From Oceanospirillaceae bacterium (GTDB taxonomy: Bacteria; Pseudomonadota; Gammaproteobacteria; Pseudomonadales; Balneatricaceae), in the NCBI GenBank assembly GCA_023954795.1, contig JAGSHA010000193.1:1-6412 (forward strand): DNA of 6,412 nt. Reading direction: 5' to 3'. Under the pieces are notes generated by a model, which was given only the letters and a program-made list of their open reading frames with translations, did no database searches and was not told the DNA's origin. Made by a program: the position numbers and the translations under genes. Position 1 is the first letter of the stretch; each line of letters opens with the position of its first letter. Of the stretch, positions 1 through 6,248 are shown piece by piece.

Positions 1-2
1 CA

Positions 3-2252
3 GCTGGCACGCCCGAACAGGTACAGCAGCAGATTGATTATGAGCTGAAAATGATTGGGGAGATGCGGTACGAGCACTACTTCCTCACCATTCACGATAT
101 CGTTCGTTTTGCCCGTGCGCAGCAAATTTTGTGTCAGGGGCGCGGATCAGCGGCGAACTCGGTGGTCTGTTACTGCTTACATATCACCGAAGTGGACCCG
201 TTGCAGGTCAACCTGCTGTTCGAACGTTTTATCTCCAAAGAGCGCAATGAACCGCCCGATATCGATGTGGATTTTGAGCACGAACGGCGCGAGGAGGTGA
301 TTCAGTATATCTACCGCCAATACGGTCGGGAGCGGGCGGGGCTGGCCGCGACAGTGATCAGCTATCGGGCGAAAAGTGCGGTGCGTGACGTGGGCAAAGC
401 GTTGGGGATGGATGAAAGTTATCTGACATGGTTGCTCAGCCGCCTTGATCGCCGTGACCATGAAAACCCCTGGTTAGTGCAGCTGGCTACTATGGGCGGC
501 GATGAACCGGCCCCCATCTATCAGCAGTTTGTCGCGCTGGTGGCGGAGATACTCGATTTCCCACGCCATCTGTCACAGCACGTGGGTGGTTTCGTGATCT
601 CTGCCGGGCCTCTGTCGGAGCTGGTGCCGGTGGAGAATGCCGCGATGAAAGACCGCACGGTGATCCAGTGGAATAAGGATGATCTGGAAGCCCTTGGTCT
701 GCTGAAGGTGGATGTGTTGTCACTGGGCATGCTCACCGCCATCCGCAAAACGCTGGATCTGCTCGGCGAACAGACCGGTAAGCCGGTGCGTCTGCAGGAT
801 ATCCCCCGTGAAGATCCGGCGGTGTATGCCATGCTCAGTCAGGCAGACAGCATTGGCGTATTTCAGGTCGAATCCCGTGCCCAGATGAGTATGCTGCCGC
901 GTCTGAAACCACAGAGATATTATGACTTGGTGATCGAGGTGGCGATTGTGCGTCCCGGCCCGATTCAGGGTGATATGGTGCACCCTTACCTGCGCCGACG
1001 GGATGGTATTGAAACGGTGGACTATCCCAGTGAGGCGGTGAAAGAGGTATTGGAGCGCACCCTGGGCGTGCCGATCTTTCAGGAGCAGGTGATTAAACTG
1101 GCGATGGTCGCCGCAGGGTTCACCGGCGGTGAAGCGGACCAGTTGCGTCGTGCGATGGCTGCGTGGCGGCGCACGGGGTATATCCGTCAATACCAGCAGA
1201 AGCTGGTGGATGGGATGTTGGAGCGGGGTTATGAGCGGGACTTCGCGCAGCGGATCTGCCGCCAGATTGAAGGCTTTGGGGAGTACGGCTTTCCTGAATC
1301 CCATGCGGCCAGTTTTGCTCTGTTGGTGTATATATCCGCCTGGCTTAAATGCCATCATCCGGCAGCATTCTGTTGTTCGCTGCTGAACAGCCAGCCGATG
1401 GGATTTTATACCCCCGCACAGTTAATACAGGATACACAGCGACATGGGGTGACGGTGTTGCCGGTCGACCTGAATGCCAGTGGTTGGGATCATTCCCTTG
1501 AACGGAGATCTCCCGTAGCAGTGGCCTCTGAAGATCAGTATCGCGCCCTGCGGTTGGGGCTTAGGTTAATCAAAGGCCTCTCCAAACGGGGTGCGGAAAC
1601 ACTGATCTCTGCCCGCCCAGCAACAGGCTATCAATCGGTTTCCCAAGCCCGGCAGCGTTGCCGCTTATCCCGTGCTGATTGGGATGCACTGGCTGCAGCC
1701 GGTGCCATGAATAGCATCTCGGAACACCGTTATCAGGCGCGTTGGGAGTTGCTGGCCGATACCCCGTGGCTGGAACTCGATCCTGACCCGGTTGCAGCGA
1801 TTCGCGATGATCCTATCCGCCTGGCTGCCCCCGATGAGCAATCGGATCTGGAAGAGGACTTTCGTAATACGGGAGTCAGTCTGGGCCGTCATCCACTGGC
1901 CCTGATGCGTGAACAAGGTGTTTTACCCCGCTGCCTGCGGGCTGAGCAGTTAACCGAGTGTCGTCACGGTCAGTTGGTGCATGTGGCCGGTCTAGTGACC
2001 AACCGACAACGGCCGGGCACCGCCAGCGGGGTGACCTTTGTCACACTGGAAGATGAAAGCGGGCAGATCAATCTAGTGATCTGGCAGGCAACGGCCAAAG
2101 CTCAGCGCCGTGCGCTGCTGGCAGCCAATATCTTACAGGTCTCCGGGGTGCTGGAACGGGAAGGGGATGTGATTCATGTGGTCGCCGGGCGGTTGCAGGA
2201 TATTAGCTTCCAGTGGGAGGCGCTGAAGGTGAAGTCACGGGATTTCCGCTGA
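3..2252 (+). CDS. dnaE2: Error-prone DNA polymerase DnaE2/ImuC, 5'-truncated by window edge
   Basis: C-family DNA polymerase alpha subunit acting in translesion synthesis and SOS mutagenesis, normally with ImuA and ImuB. The frame is open from base 3 with good DnaE2 sequence before the first ATG (base 51), so that ATG is internal; about 749 residues remain of a family usually a little over 1000. The missing part is the N-terminal PHP domain. Visible landmarks: GRGSAANS (bases 138-161), the palm motif PDIDVDF (255-275) with two catalytic aspartates, the third palm aspartate in LLKVDVLSLG (codon 711-713), the family-typical FQEQV and DQLRRAMAAW stretches (about 1077-1169), FPESHAASFALL (about 1290-1325), a helix-hairpin-helix region (about 1560-1740) and a C-terminal OB fold (about 1970-2090). 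It ends in SRDFR, close to the usual ImuC ending, so the 3' end is intact. The ImuC pattern separates it from replicative DnaE. imuA/imuB are expected upstream but are not in view. Confidence 0.96.
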   Translation, partial: AGTPEQVQQQIDYELKMIGEMRYEHYFLTIHDIVRFARAQQILCQGRGSAANSVVCYCLHITEVDPLQVNLLFERFISKERNEPPDIDVDFEHERREEVIQYIYRQYGRERAGLAATVISYRAKSAVRDVGKALGMDESYLTWLLSRLDRRDHENPWLVQLATMGGDEPAPIYQQFVALVAEILDFPRHLSQHVGGFVISAGPLSELVPVENAAMKDRTVIQWNKDDLEALGLLKVDVLSLGMLTAIRKTLDLLGEQTGKPVRLQDIPREDPAVYAMLSQADSIGVFQVESRAQMSMLPRLKPQRYYDLVIEVAIVRPGPIQGDMVHPYLRRRDGIETVDYPSEAVKEVLERTLGVPIFQEQVIKLAMVAAGFTGGEADQLRRAMAAWRRTGYIRQYQQKLVDGMLERGYERDFAQRICRQIEGFGEYGFPESHAASFALLVYISAWLKCHHPAAFCCSLLNSQPMGFYTPAQLIQDTQRHGVTVLPVDLNASGWDHSLERRSPVAVASEDQYRALRLGLRLIKGLSKRGAETLISARPATGYQSVSQARQRCRLSRADWDALAAAGAMNSISEHRYQARWELLADTPWLELDPDPVAAIRDDPIRLAAPDEQSDLEEDFRNTGVSLGRHPLALMREQGVLPRCLRAEQLTECRHGQLVHVAGLVTNRQRPGTASGVTFVTLEDESGQINLVIWQATAKAQRRALLAANILQVSGVLEREGDVIHVVAGRLQDISFQWEALKVKSRDFR

Positions 2253-2268
2253 TCGTGTACTTTCAGCG
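2247..2268 (+). terminator. Weak hairpin spanning the dnaE2 stop codon, possible terminator
   Basis: The arms CGCTGA (2247-2252) and TCAGCG (2263-2268) are perfect complements around a 10-base loop, and the left arm contains the dnaE2 stop codon. A pyrimidine-rich stretch follows (TGTTTCCCTCATTTT), but it is not a clean T-run and the stem is only 6 bp. It may slow or end transcription weakly; as an intrinsic terminator it is marginal. Confidence 0.3.
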
Positions 2269-2338
2269 TGTTTCCCTCATTTTGCAGTAGCGAAAAGCAG
2301 AGGCCGCCGTTACTCTGGTAGATGCATGCCATCTCTCT

Positions 2339-2343
2339 AAGGA
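2339..2343 (+). promoter_or_regulatory. Ribosome binding site for the GTG-started dipeptidase
   Basis: AAGGA lies 7 bases before the GTG at 2351. It supports the GTG start: no in-frame ATG is available nearby, and the protein aligns with VanX from its first residues. Confidence 0.75.
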
Positions 2344-2350
2344 AACCACC

Positions 2351-2974
2351 GTGAATCCCAAGCAGCGCCCTGATCTGATTGTTGATCTGCTCTCCATTGC
2401 TCCGAACATTCAGTTGGACCTGAAATACCTGACCGGCGACAACTTTGTCGGTGACCGCATTGAGGGTTATGACGCAGAACTGTGCCTGATCAGTCGTCCG
2501 GCCGCGAGTGCGTTACAGCGGGTACAGCTGGCCTTAGCCGAATTTGGATTAGGACTGAAAGTCTTTGATGCTTACCGGCCGCAACGTTCAGTAGACCATT
2601 TCCTGCGTTGGTCGGAGGATCATCAGGATATCCGTCATAAAGCAGATTATTATCCTGAGCTTGCGAAACCCGAGCTGTTCTCTAAAGGTTATCTGGTACA
2701 ACACTCCAGCCACTCCCGTGGCAGTACGGTGGATCTGACCGTGATTGATCTGGACACCGGTGATGAACTGGAGATGGGTACCCGCTTTGATTTCTTTGGA
2801 GAGGAAAGCTGGATTGACTGCCAGAGTATCAGTGCTCAGGCACGTGGTAACCGGATGCTGCTCCAGCATGTGATGGTGCAGCATGGTTTTGTACCGTTTC
2901 ATCATGAATGGTGGCATTTCACCTTGCAGGATGAGCCGTATCCTAATATCTGCTTTGATTTCCCTATTGCTTAG
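2351..2974 (+). CDS. ddpX: D-alanyl-D-alanine dipeptidase, VanX/DdpX family (peptidase M15D)
   Basis: Zinc dipeptidase that hydrolyses D-Ala-D-Ala, the terminal dipeptide of peptidoglycan precursors. The 207-residue length fits the family (about 190-205). The full active site is present: zinc ligands His121, Asp128 and His189, catalytic base Glu186 in HEWWHF, and transition-state Arg76 in DAYRPQ. As I recall VanX numbering (R71, H116, D123, E181, H184), every one is shifted by exactly +5, so there is no insertion or deletion in the core. The zinc motif reads SSHSRGSTVD, with Thr126 where the family usually has Ala. There is no signal peptide or lipobox, so it should be cytoplasmic. No vanH/vanA-like ligase or two-component genes surround it, so a housekeeping role (D-Ala recovery, as proposed for E. 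coli DdpX) is likelier than glycopeptide resistance. The start is GTG with AAGGA 7 bases upstream. It sits 98 bases after dnaE2 and is probably separately transcribed, though I see no convincing promoter. Confidence 0.93.
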   Translation: MNPKQRPDLIVDLLSIAPNIQLDLKYLTGDNFVGDRIEGYDAELCLISRPAASALQRVQLALAEFGLGLKVFDAYRPQRSVDHFLRWSEDHQDIRHKADYYPELAKPELFSKGYLVQHSSHSRGSTVDLTVIDLDTGDELEMGTRFDFFGEESWIDCQSISAQARGNRMLLQHVMVQHGFVPFHHEWWHFTLQDEPYPNICFDFPIA

Positions 2975-3009
2975 CGGCGACAGCTGATTTTTCCATACAT
3001 TAGTAAAGC

Positions 3010-3023
3010 TTGATATTAATCAT
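3010..3023 (+). promoter_or_regulatory. FNR-type activator site upstream of feoA
   Basis: TTGATATTAATCAT matches the FNR consensus TTGAT-N4-ATCAA at 9 of 10 defined positions. Its centre (3016.5) lies 41.5 bp upstream of the start point predicted from the -10 at 3046-3051, which is the classic class II activator position. E. coli feoABC is known to be FNR-activated. The oxygen-responsive function here is inferred from sequence and position. Confidence 0.8.
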
Positions 3024-3058
3024 GTGCCGTAGTGTAAGAGTGTCGGATAATCATTCGC
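3023..3058 (+). promoter_or_regulatory. feoA: Predicted feo core promoter with GATAAT -10 and poor -35
   Basis: GATAAT (3046-3051) differs from the sigma-70 -10 consensus by one base. At a 17-bp spacing the -35 would be TGTGCC (3023-3028), which matches poorly, as expected for a promoter that needs an activator; the FNR site abuts it. Start of transcription is predicted near 3058, giving a leader of about 25 bases before the feoA ATG at 3083. The start point is inferred, not observed. Confidence 0.7.
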
Positions 3059-3064
3059 ATTCTC
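3046..3064 (+). promoter_or_regulatory. Fur box overlapping the feo -10 element
   Basis: The 19-mer GATAATCATTCGCATTCTC matches the Fur consensus GATAATGATAATCATTATC at 14 of 19 positions, with the outer parts of both arms preserved. It covers the -10 and the predicted start site, so iron-loaded Fur would block RNA polymerase directly. Placement before feoAB fits the known Fur repression of ferrous-iron uptake. Confidence 0.8.
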
Positions 3065-3082
3065 TTATACGGTGGTTGGCCC

Positions 3083-3313
3083 ATGACATTAACGGACGTC
3101 GTAAAAAAACAGACCTGTCGCATTCTGGCGATCAAAGGCCCCGACAACCTGCGCCAACGATTAACCGCTTTGGGGGTATTACGAGGCCAGCGGGTGCGAC
3201 TCAGTGCCAATACCCTGTGGGGCAATCCTAGAACCTACGCGATTGGACGCCAGCAGATCTGCCTGCGTAATGAAGACGCGGTGATGGTGGAAGTGGAGCT
3301 GTGCAATGACTGA
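3083..3313 (+). CDS. feoA: FeoA, small SH3-like partner of the ferrous iron transporter
   Basis: Cytosolic 76-residue protein needed for full FeoB-dependent Fe(II) uptake; it is thought to contact FeoB, though its exact role is unsettled. The length matches E. coli FeoA (75 residues). The family pattern is visible: RLTALGVLRG at residues 26-35, then a variable strand, then WGNPRTYAIGRQQICLRNEDA at about 46-66 and a closing hydrophobic strand VMVEVEL. There is no signal peptide or membrane segment. The ATG at 3083 is preceded by GGTGG (3071-3075), a moderate ribosome site. Its last 8 bases overlap feoB (shared ATGACTGA), suggesting translational coupling. It is the first gene of the operon behind the FNR/Fur promoter. 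Confidence 0.93.
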   Translation: MTLTDVVKKQTCRILAIKGPDNLRQRLTALGVLRGQRVRLSANTLWGNPRTYAIGRQQICLRNEDAVMVEVELCND

Positions 3314-5264
3314 GCGTGTCTTTACAGTCGCCCTGCTCGGTAATCCCAATTGTGGTAAAACCTCCCTGTTTAATCTGCTAACCGGCTCCCGGCAGCGTAC
3401 CGGCAATATGGCGGGTGTGACGGTCACCGGACGAGAGGGTGAGCGCGAACATCAGGGTATCACGCTAAAATTTGTCGATCTGCCCGGTATCTATTCGCTG
3501 AGTCACAATCGTGTTGAAGAGCGGGTCGCACGGGATTACCTGTTTGAGACACCCCCCGACCTGATCCTGAACGTTTTAGATGCAGGCAACCTGTCCCGCA
3601 ATCTGGCGTTGACCACTCAGTTGCTGGAGCAGCAGCTACCCACCGTGATGGCGGTGAATATGCTGGATGAGGCGGAAGCACAAGGTATCGCACCGGACTG
3701 TGATGAACTTGGACAGCTACTGGGTTTACCGGTGCTGCCCAGCGATGGCCGCCGTCCACGTTTCCTTGATCTGCTGTTAGATACTTTAGTTGAGCAGCTA
3801 CGCACTCCATCCCAGCAACCCGATCTGACCATCGATTACGAAAAACACGTCGAGCAATCGCTGACTCAATTGATGGAGACTGGCCTTAATCGCTGGCAAG
3901 CGGTGCAAGCGCTGGAGTCGAGTGGGGATGTTGCGTTTGTTCTGCACGATCACCAGCAAGCGTTGGTGAAAAAACAGATTAAGCAGCTGGAAAGCTATCA
4001 CGATGACAGCGCCGCTCAGTTGATTGCTGAAGGCCGTTACGGCTTTATTCACGGCTTGATGCATAACAGCGGCAGTGATCACGAAGAGCTGACCTTTGCC
4101 GAGCACTGGCTAGATTCCATCGCACTGAATCGTTGGTTGGGTTTTCCGATCTTTGTTGGCCTGTTGTGGTTGATGTTCGAGGCCACGTTTACCTTAGGTG
4201 CGTATCCGGCGGACTGGATCGACGCGACTGTCGGTGCCCTGGGTCAGTGGCTGGCGTCAGGGTTACCTGACGGTTTATTACGTGATGTGCTGGTGGATGG
4301 ATTGATTGCCGGGGTTGGCGGGGTGTTGGTGTTCCTGCCCAATGTGGTGTTGCTGTTCACCTTTATCGCCATCATGGAGCAGTCCGGTTATATGGCGCGG
4401 GCCGCTTTCCTCACTGACCGGCTGATGAGCCGGGTTGGCTTGCACGGCAAAGCGTTTGTGCCTTTGGTGATGGGGTTTGGCTGTAACGTCCCTGCGATTA
4501 TGGCGACCCGAACGATTGAAGAACCTCGTGCCCGCCTGATCACTATTCTGATCAATCCGTTTATGAGTTGTTCTGCACGGCTTCCCGTCTATGTGTTGCT
4601 GGCGGGTGTTTTCTTTGCAGACCGTGCCGGTACCGTGATGTTTGGTATCTACATACTGGGCATCTTGATGGCGTTTACGGTGGCATTGATTCTGTCCCGT
4701 ACAATCCCGACCCAGCACGACGAGTCCTTCATTATGGAACTGCCGCCGTGGCGCTTTCCGTCCCTACGTTCCTTGTGTCTGCATGTATGGGATAAAGCAG
4801 GAGACTTTCTGTCCAAGATTGGTGGGGTGATTCTGGTGGGATCTTTGCTGATCTGGCTGTTGCAGACCTTTCCGCAAGGTGCCGACCAATCTTTCCTCGA
4901 GCAGTTGGGACATTTTCTGGCGCCTCTGTTTGCCCCGTTAGGGTTTGGTTGGCAGGAAACGGTCGCGTTACTTTCGGGTTTTATTGCGAAAGAGGTGATT
5001 GTTGCCACGTTGGCGGTGGTCTATCAGATGGGCGAACACGATATGGCGGGTTTACAGGCGGCTATGCTGGCCGGTATGGCACCGGCTGCGGGTTTGGCGT
5101 TGATGGTGTTTACCCTGCTTTATATGCCTTGTCTGGCCACTATAGCGGTCATTCGTCGTGAAACGGGTAGCTGGCGCTGGGCATTAATCTCGATTCTGTT
5201 GGGGTTGGTGTTGGCGTGGGGCGGGGCGTTTGTTACTTATCGGGTGGGCAGCCTGTTTTTATGA
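3306..5264 (+). CDS. feoB: FeoB, Fe(II) transporter with N-terminal G-protein domain
   Basis: Inner-membrane permease that imports ferrous iron; nucleotide hydrolysis by the cytosolic G domain is linked to transport. G domain at about residues 1-165: G1 GNPNCGKTS (12-20), G2 Thr39 in AGVTVT, G3 DLPG (58-61), G4 NMLD (118-121), probable G5 near SDG (146-148). A helical GDI-like spacer follows (about 170-268), then the membrane part from about 275 to the end with two Gate regions. Conserved cysteines are present: Cys393 in GFGCNVPA, Cys422 in MSCSARLP, Cys609 in YMPCLA. Clear hydrophobic segments lie near 278-298, 333-357, 425-465, 503-520, 590-615 and 626-648. At 652 residues it is about 120 shorter than E. 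coli FeoB (773) and stops right after the last membrane segment, with no cytoplasmic tail. It overlaps feoA by 8 bases; the downstream Cys-rich gene starts 10 bases after its stop. Confidence 0.97.
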   Translation: MTERVFTVALLGNPNCGKTSLFNLLTGSRQRTGNMAGVTVTGREGEREHQGITLKFVDLPGIYSLSHNRVEERVARDYLFETPPDLILNVLDAGNLSRNLALTTQLLEQQLPTVMAVNMLDEAEAQGIAPDCDELGQLLGLPVLPSDGRRPRFLDLLLDTLVEQLRTPSQQPDLTIDYEKHVEQSLTQLMETGLNRWQAVQALESSGDVAFVLHDHQQALVKKQIKQLESYHDDSAAQLIAEGRYGFIHGLMHNSGSDHEELTFAEHWLDSIALNRWLGFPIFVGLLWLMFEATFTLGAYPADWIDATVGALGQWLASGLPDGLLRDVLVDGLIAGVGGVLVFLPNVVLLFTFIAIMEQSGYMARAAFLTDRLMSRVGLHGKAFVPLVMGFGCNVPAIMATRTIEEPRARLITILINPFMSCSARLPVYVLLAGVFFADRAGTVMFGIYILGILMAFTVALILSRTIPTQHDESFIMELPPWRFPSLRSLCLHVWDKAGDFLSKIGGVILVGSLLIWLLQTFPQGADQSFLEQLGHFLAPLFAPLGFGWQETVALLSGFIAKEVIVATLAVVYQMGEHDMAGLQAAMLAGMAPAAGLALMVFTLLYMPCLATIAVIRRETGSWRWALISILLGLVLAWGGAFVTYRVGSLFL

Positions 5265-5266
5265 GG
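5263..5266 (+). promoter_or_regulatory. Ribosome binding site overlapping the feoB stop codon
   Basis: GAGG at 5263-5266 shares two bases with the feoB TGA (5262-5264) and sits 8 bases before the ATG at 5275. It decides the start of the next gene and suggests coupling to feoB translation. Confidence 0.7.
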
Positions 5267-5274
5267 ATGTTGAT

Positions 5275-5460
5275 ATGCAAGATTTAGGTCTGCTCGACTG
5301 GCTGGTATTGCTGGCCGTGATTGGTGTCATCCTGATCTGGTTTAGCCGCTTTGTCCGCCGTAGCCTCAAAGCCGGATGCAATCAGTCGGCAGGGTGTGCA
5401 GGGTGCAAAGGCTGTGATCAGTCGGAACCCCCTCGCGAGTCCTCATCATCCTCCACCTAA
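5275..5460 (+). CDS. FeoB-associated Cys-rich single-pass membrane protein
   Basis: A 61-residue protein with one strongly hydrophobic helix at about residues 6-23 (LLDWLVLLAVIGVILIWF), followed by a positive stretch (RFVRRSLK) that predicts a cytoplasmic C-terminus. A cysteine cluster comes next: Cys35, Cys41, Cys44 and Cys47, spaced C-x5-C-x2-C-x2-C, then a Ser-rich end. This layout matches the small Cys-rich proteins found beside feoB in many bacteria (FeoB-associated Cys-rich membrane protein family). Their function is not established; binding Fe(II) or an Fe-S cluster, or delivering iron to or from FeoB, is inference. It takes the place where enterics carry feoC, but has no winged-helix features. 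The ATG at 5275 is chosen over an in-frame TTG at 5230 because the TTG would lie inside feoB and lacks a ribosome site. It is the last gene of the operon. Confidence 0.85.
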   Translation: MQDLGLLDWLVLLAVIGVILIWFSRFVRRSLKAGCNQSAGCAGCKGCDQSEPPRESSSSST

Positions 5461-5462
5461 TA

Positions 5463-5503
5463 CCGTGCGCAACCACAGGTAGCGCATAGTGCTACCTGCA
5501 CGG
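5463..5503 (+). repeat. Bulged inverted repeat / hairpin after the feo operon
   Basis: A perfect 8-bp stem, CAGGTAGC (5476-5483) with GCTACCTG (5491-5498), closes a 7-base loop. It is extended below an 8-base one-sided bulge by CCGTG (5463-5467) pairing with CACGG (5499-5503), giving 13 pairs in all. No T-run follows, so it is not a standard intrinsic terminator; it could protect the feo mRNA 3' end, act with Rho, or be a dispersed palindrome copy. Confidence 0.6.
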
Positions 5504-5555
5504 AGAATATTCCTTCTATTGTGACTCTAACGAATACTGCAGCCATCAACTTAAC

Positions 5556-5562
5556 GGGAGGT
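5556..5562 (+). promoter_or_regulatory. Strong ribosome binding site for the YebB-like gene
   Basis: GGGAGGT lies 6 bases before the ATG at 5569. It outweighs the in-frame GTG at 5521, which has no comparable site in front of it and would only add 16 low-complexity residues. Confidence 0.8.
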
Positions 5563-5568
5563 AGCGGT

Positions 5569-6171
5569 ATGAAACGTCGGGCGCAATTGGATCAGCTGGA
5601 AGCACAAGTTAGCGACACCTTGCAGGAAGGCGATATCCTGTTTATCTCCATCAATAGCTTTTTGTATAAGCAGGTCGCGCGCGGCACCGGCAGCTGGTGT
5701 TCCCATGTGGGTTTTGTGGTGCGAGAGCAGGGCGAGTGGTTTGTCATGGAGAGCGCCGTACCGGTGGTAAAACGCAGTCCGCTACGCTCATTTCTGAGTA
5801 AAACCTGTGAGGATCAGGTAGCGATCCGTCGCCTCAAATCCGGTGTCAGTAGCGACCAGATTGATCGCCTTAAAGCCGAAGCGGAGAAGCGCTTAGGTGC
5901 CTTCTACCATCTGGGATTTAAGTACGATTCCAAACGTCAGTTCTGTTCTAAGTTTGTCCACGAATGTTTCCGTGATGCACTGGGTATTAAGCTGGGTAAA
6001 GTTGAAACACTGGAAGTCTTGCTGGAGCAGAATCCACAGGCCTCGGTCGGCTTTTGGCGCGCATGGTACTTTGGAATGATCCCATGGCAGCGCCGTACCT
6101 TAACCCCCGCCAGTCAGCTGGCTGATGATGCACTGGAAACAGTGTTTACCACCCGTTCCCACCATTGCTGA
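5569..6171 (+). CDS. yebB: YebB-like cysteine hydrolase, permuted papain/NlpC-P60 fold (YiiX/YaeF group)
   Basis: A 200-residue protein, the same length as I recall for E. coli YebB, and near-colinear with it: shared stretches include the SHVGF-type motif, AIRRL, YHLGFKYDSKRQFCSKF, a VETLEVLL-type segment, FW-x-W, and IPWQRRTLTPAS. In this circularly permuted fold the histidine precedes the nucleophile; candidate active-site residues are His46 (in CSHVG), Glu61 (in MESAVP) and Cys126 (in FCSKF). No signal peptide, lipobox or membrane helix is visible, so a cytoplasmic site is likely. Relatives are described as predicted amidases, thioesterases or acyltransferases; the substrate of YebB is unknown to me. 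The start is ATG at 5569, with GGGAGGT 6 bases upstream. It lies 108 bases after the feo operon, across a hairpin, so it may be read through or have its own promoter; I see no convincing one. The C-terminal SHHC end is not shared with YebB. Confidence 0.88.
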   Translation: MKRRAQLDQLEAQVSDTLQEGDILFISINSFLYKQVARGTGSWCSHVGFVVREQGEWFVMESAVPVVKRSPLRSFLSKTCEDQVAIRRLKSGVSSDQIDRLKAEAEKRLGAFYHLGFKYDSKRQFCSKFVHECFRDALGIKLGKVETLEVLLEQNPQASVGFWRAWYFGMIPWQRRTLTPASQLADDALETVFTTRSHHC

Positions 6172-6248
6172 TCGCGGTTGATGCCCTTAAACCCAGTGGC
6201 GCCCGGATTAAGACCCATATGATTATGCGTGAGTGGCATCGCTAACAT

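Noticed and set aside
720..1358. 212-codon open frame on the minus strand
   Set aside because: It lies wholly inside the dnaE2 coding region; its translation has no family features and the + strand frame is clearly DnaE2.
2282..2316. Possible promoter TTGCAG ... TACTCT before the dipeptidase gene
   Set aside because: The spacer is 23 bp, too long for sigma-70, and the -10 is poor. No LexA-type CTG-N10-CAG site was found in the gap either.
2975..3005. Possible terminator after the dipeptidase (CAGCTGATTTTT)
   Set aside because: There is a short T-run but only a 6-base palindrome before it; no usable stem-loop.
3010..3231. Plus-strand open frame starting before feoA
   Set aside because: It covers the promoter elements and runs out of frame through feoA; no ribosome site and no recognisable protein.
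4278..4718. 146-codon minus-strand open frame rich in His, Gln and Asn
   Set aside because: Antisense to the FeoB membrane domain; the composition is what reverse-complement hydrophobic codons give.
5230..5274. TTG start extending the Cys-rich protein by 15 residues
   Set aside because: It would lie inside feoB, add residues with no family sense, and ignore the GAGG site correctly spaced before the ATG at 5275.
5521..5568. GTG start extending the YebB-like protein by 16 residues
   Set aside because: No ribosome site is seen upstream, whereas GGGAGGT is ideally placed before the ATG at 5569, which matches the start of YebB-length homologues.
6165..6245. Short TTG-started open frame overlapping the end of the YebB-like gene
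   Set aside because: 26 codons, no ribosome site, no recognisable peptide; most likely chance.
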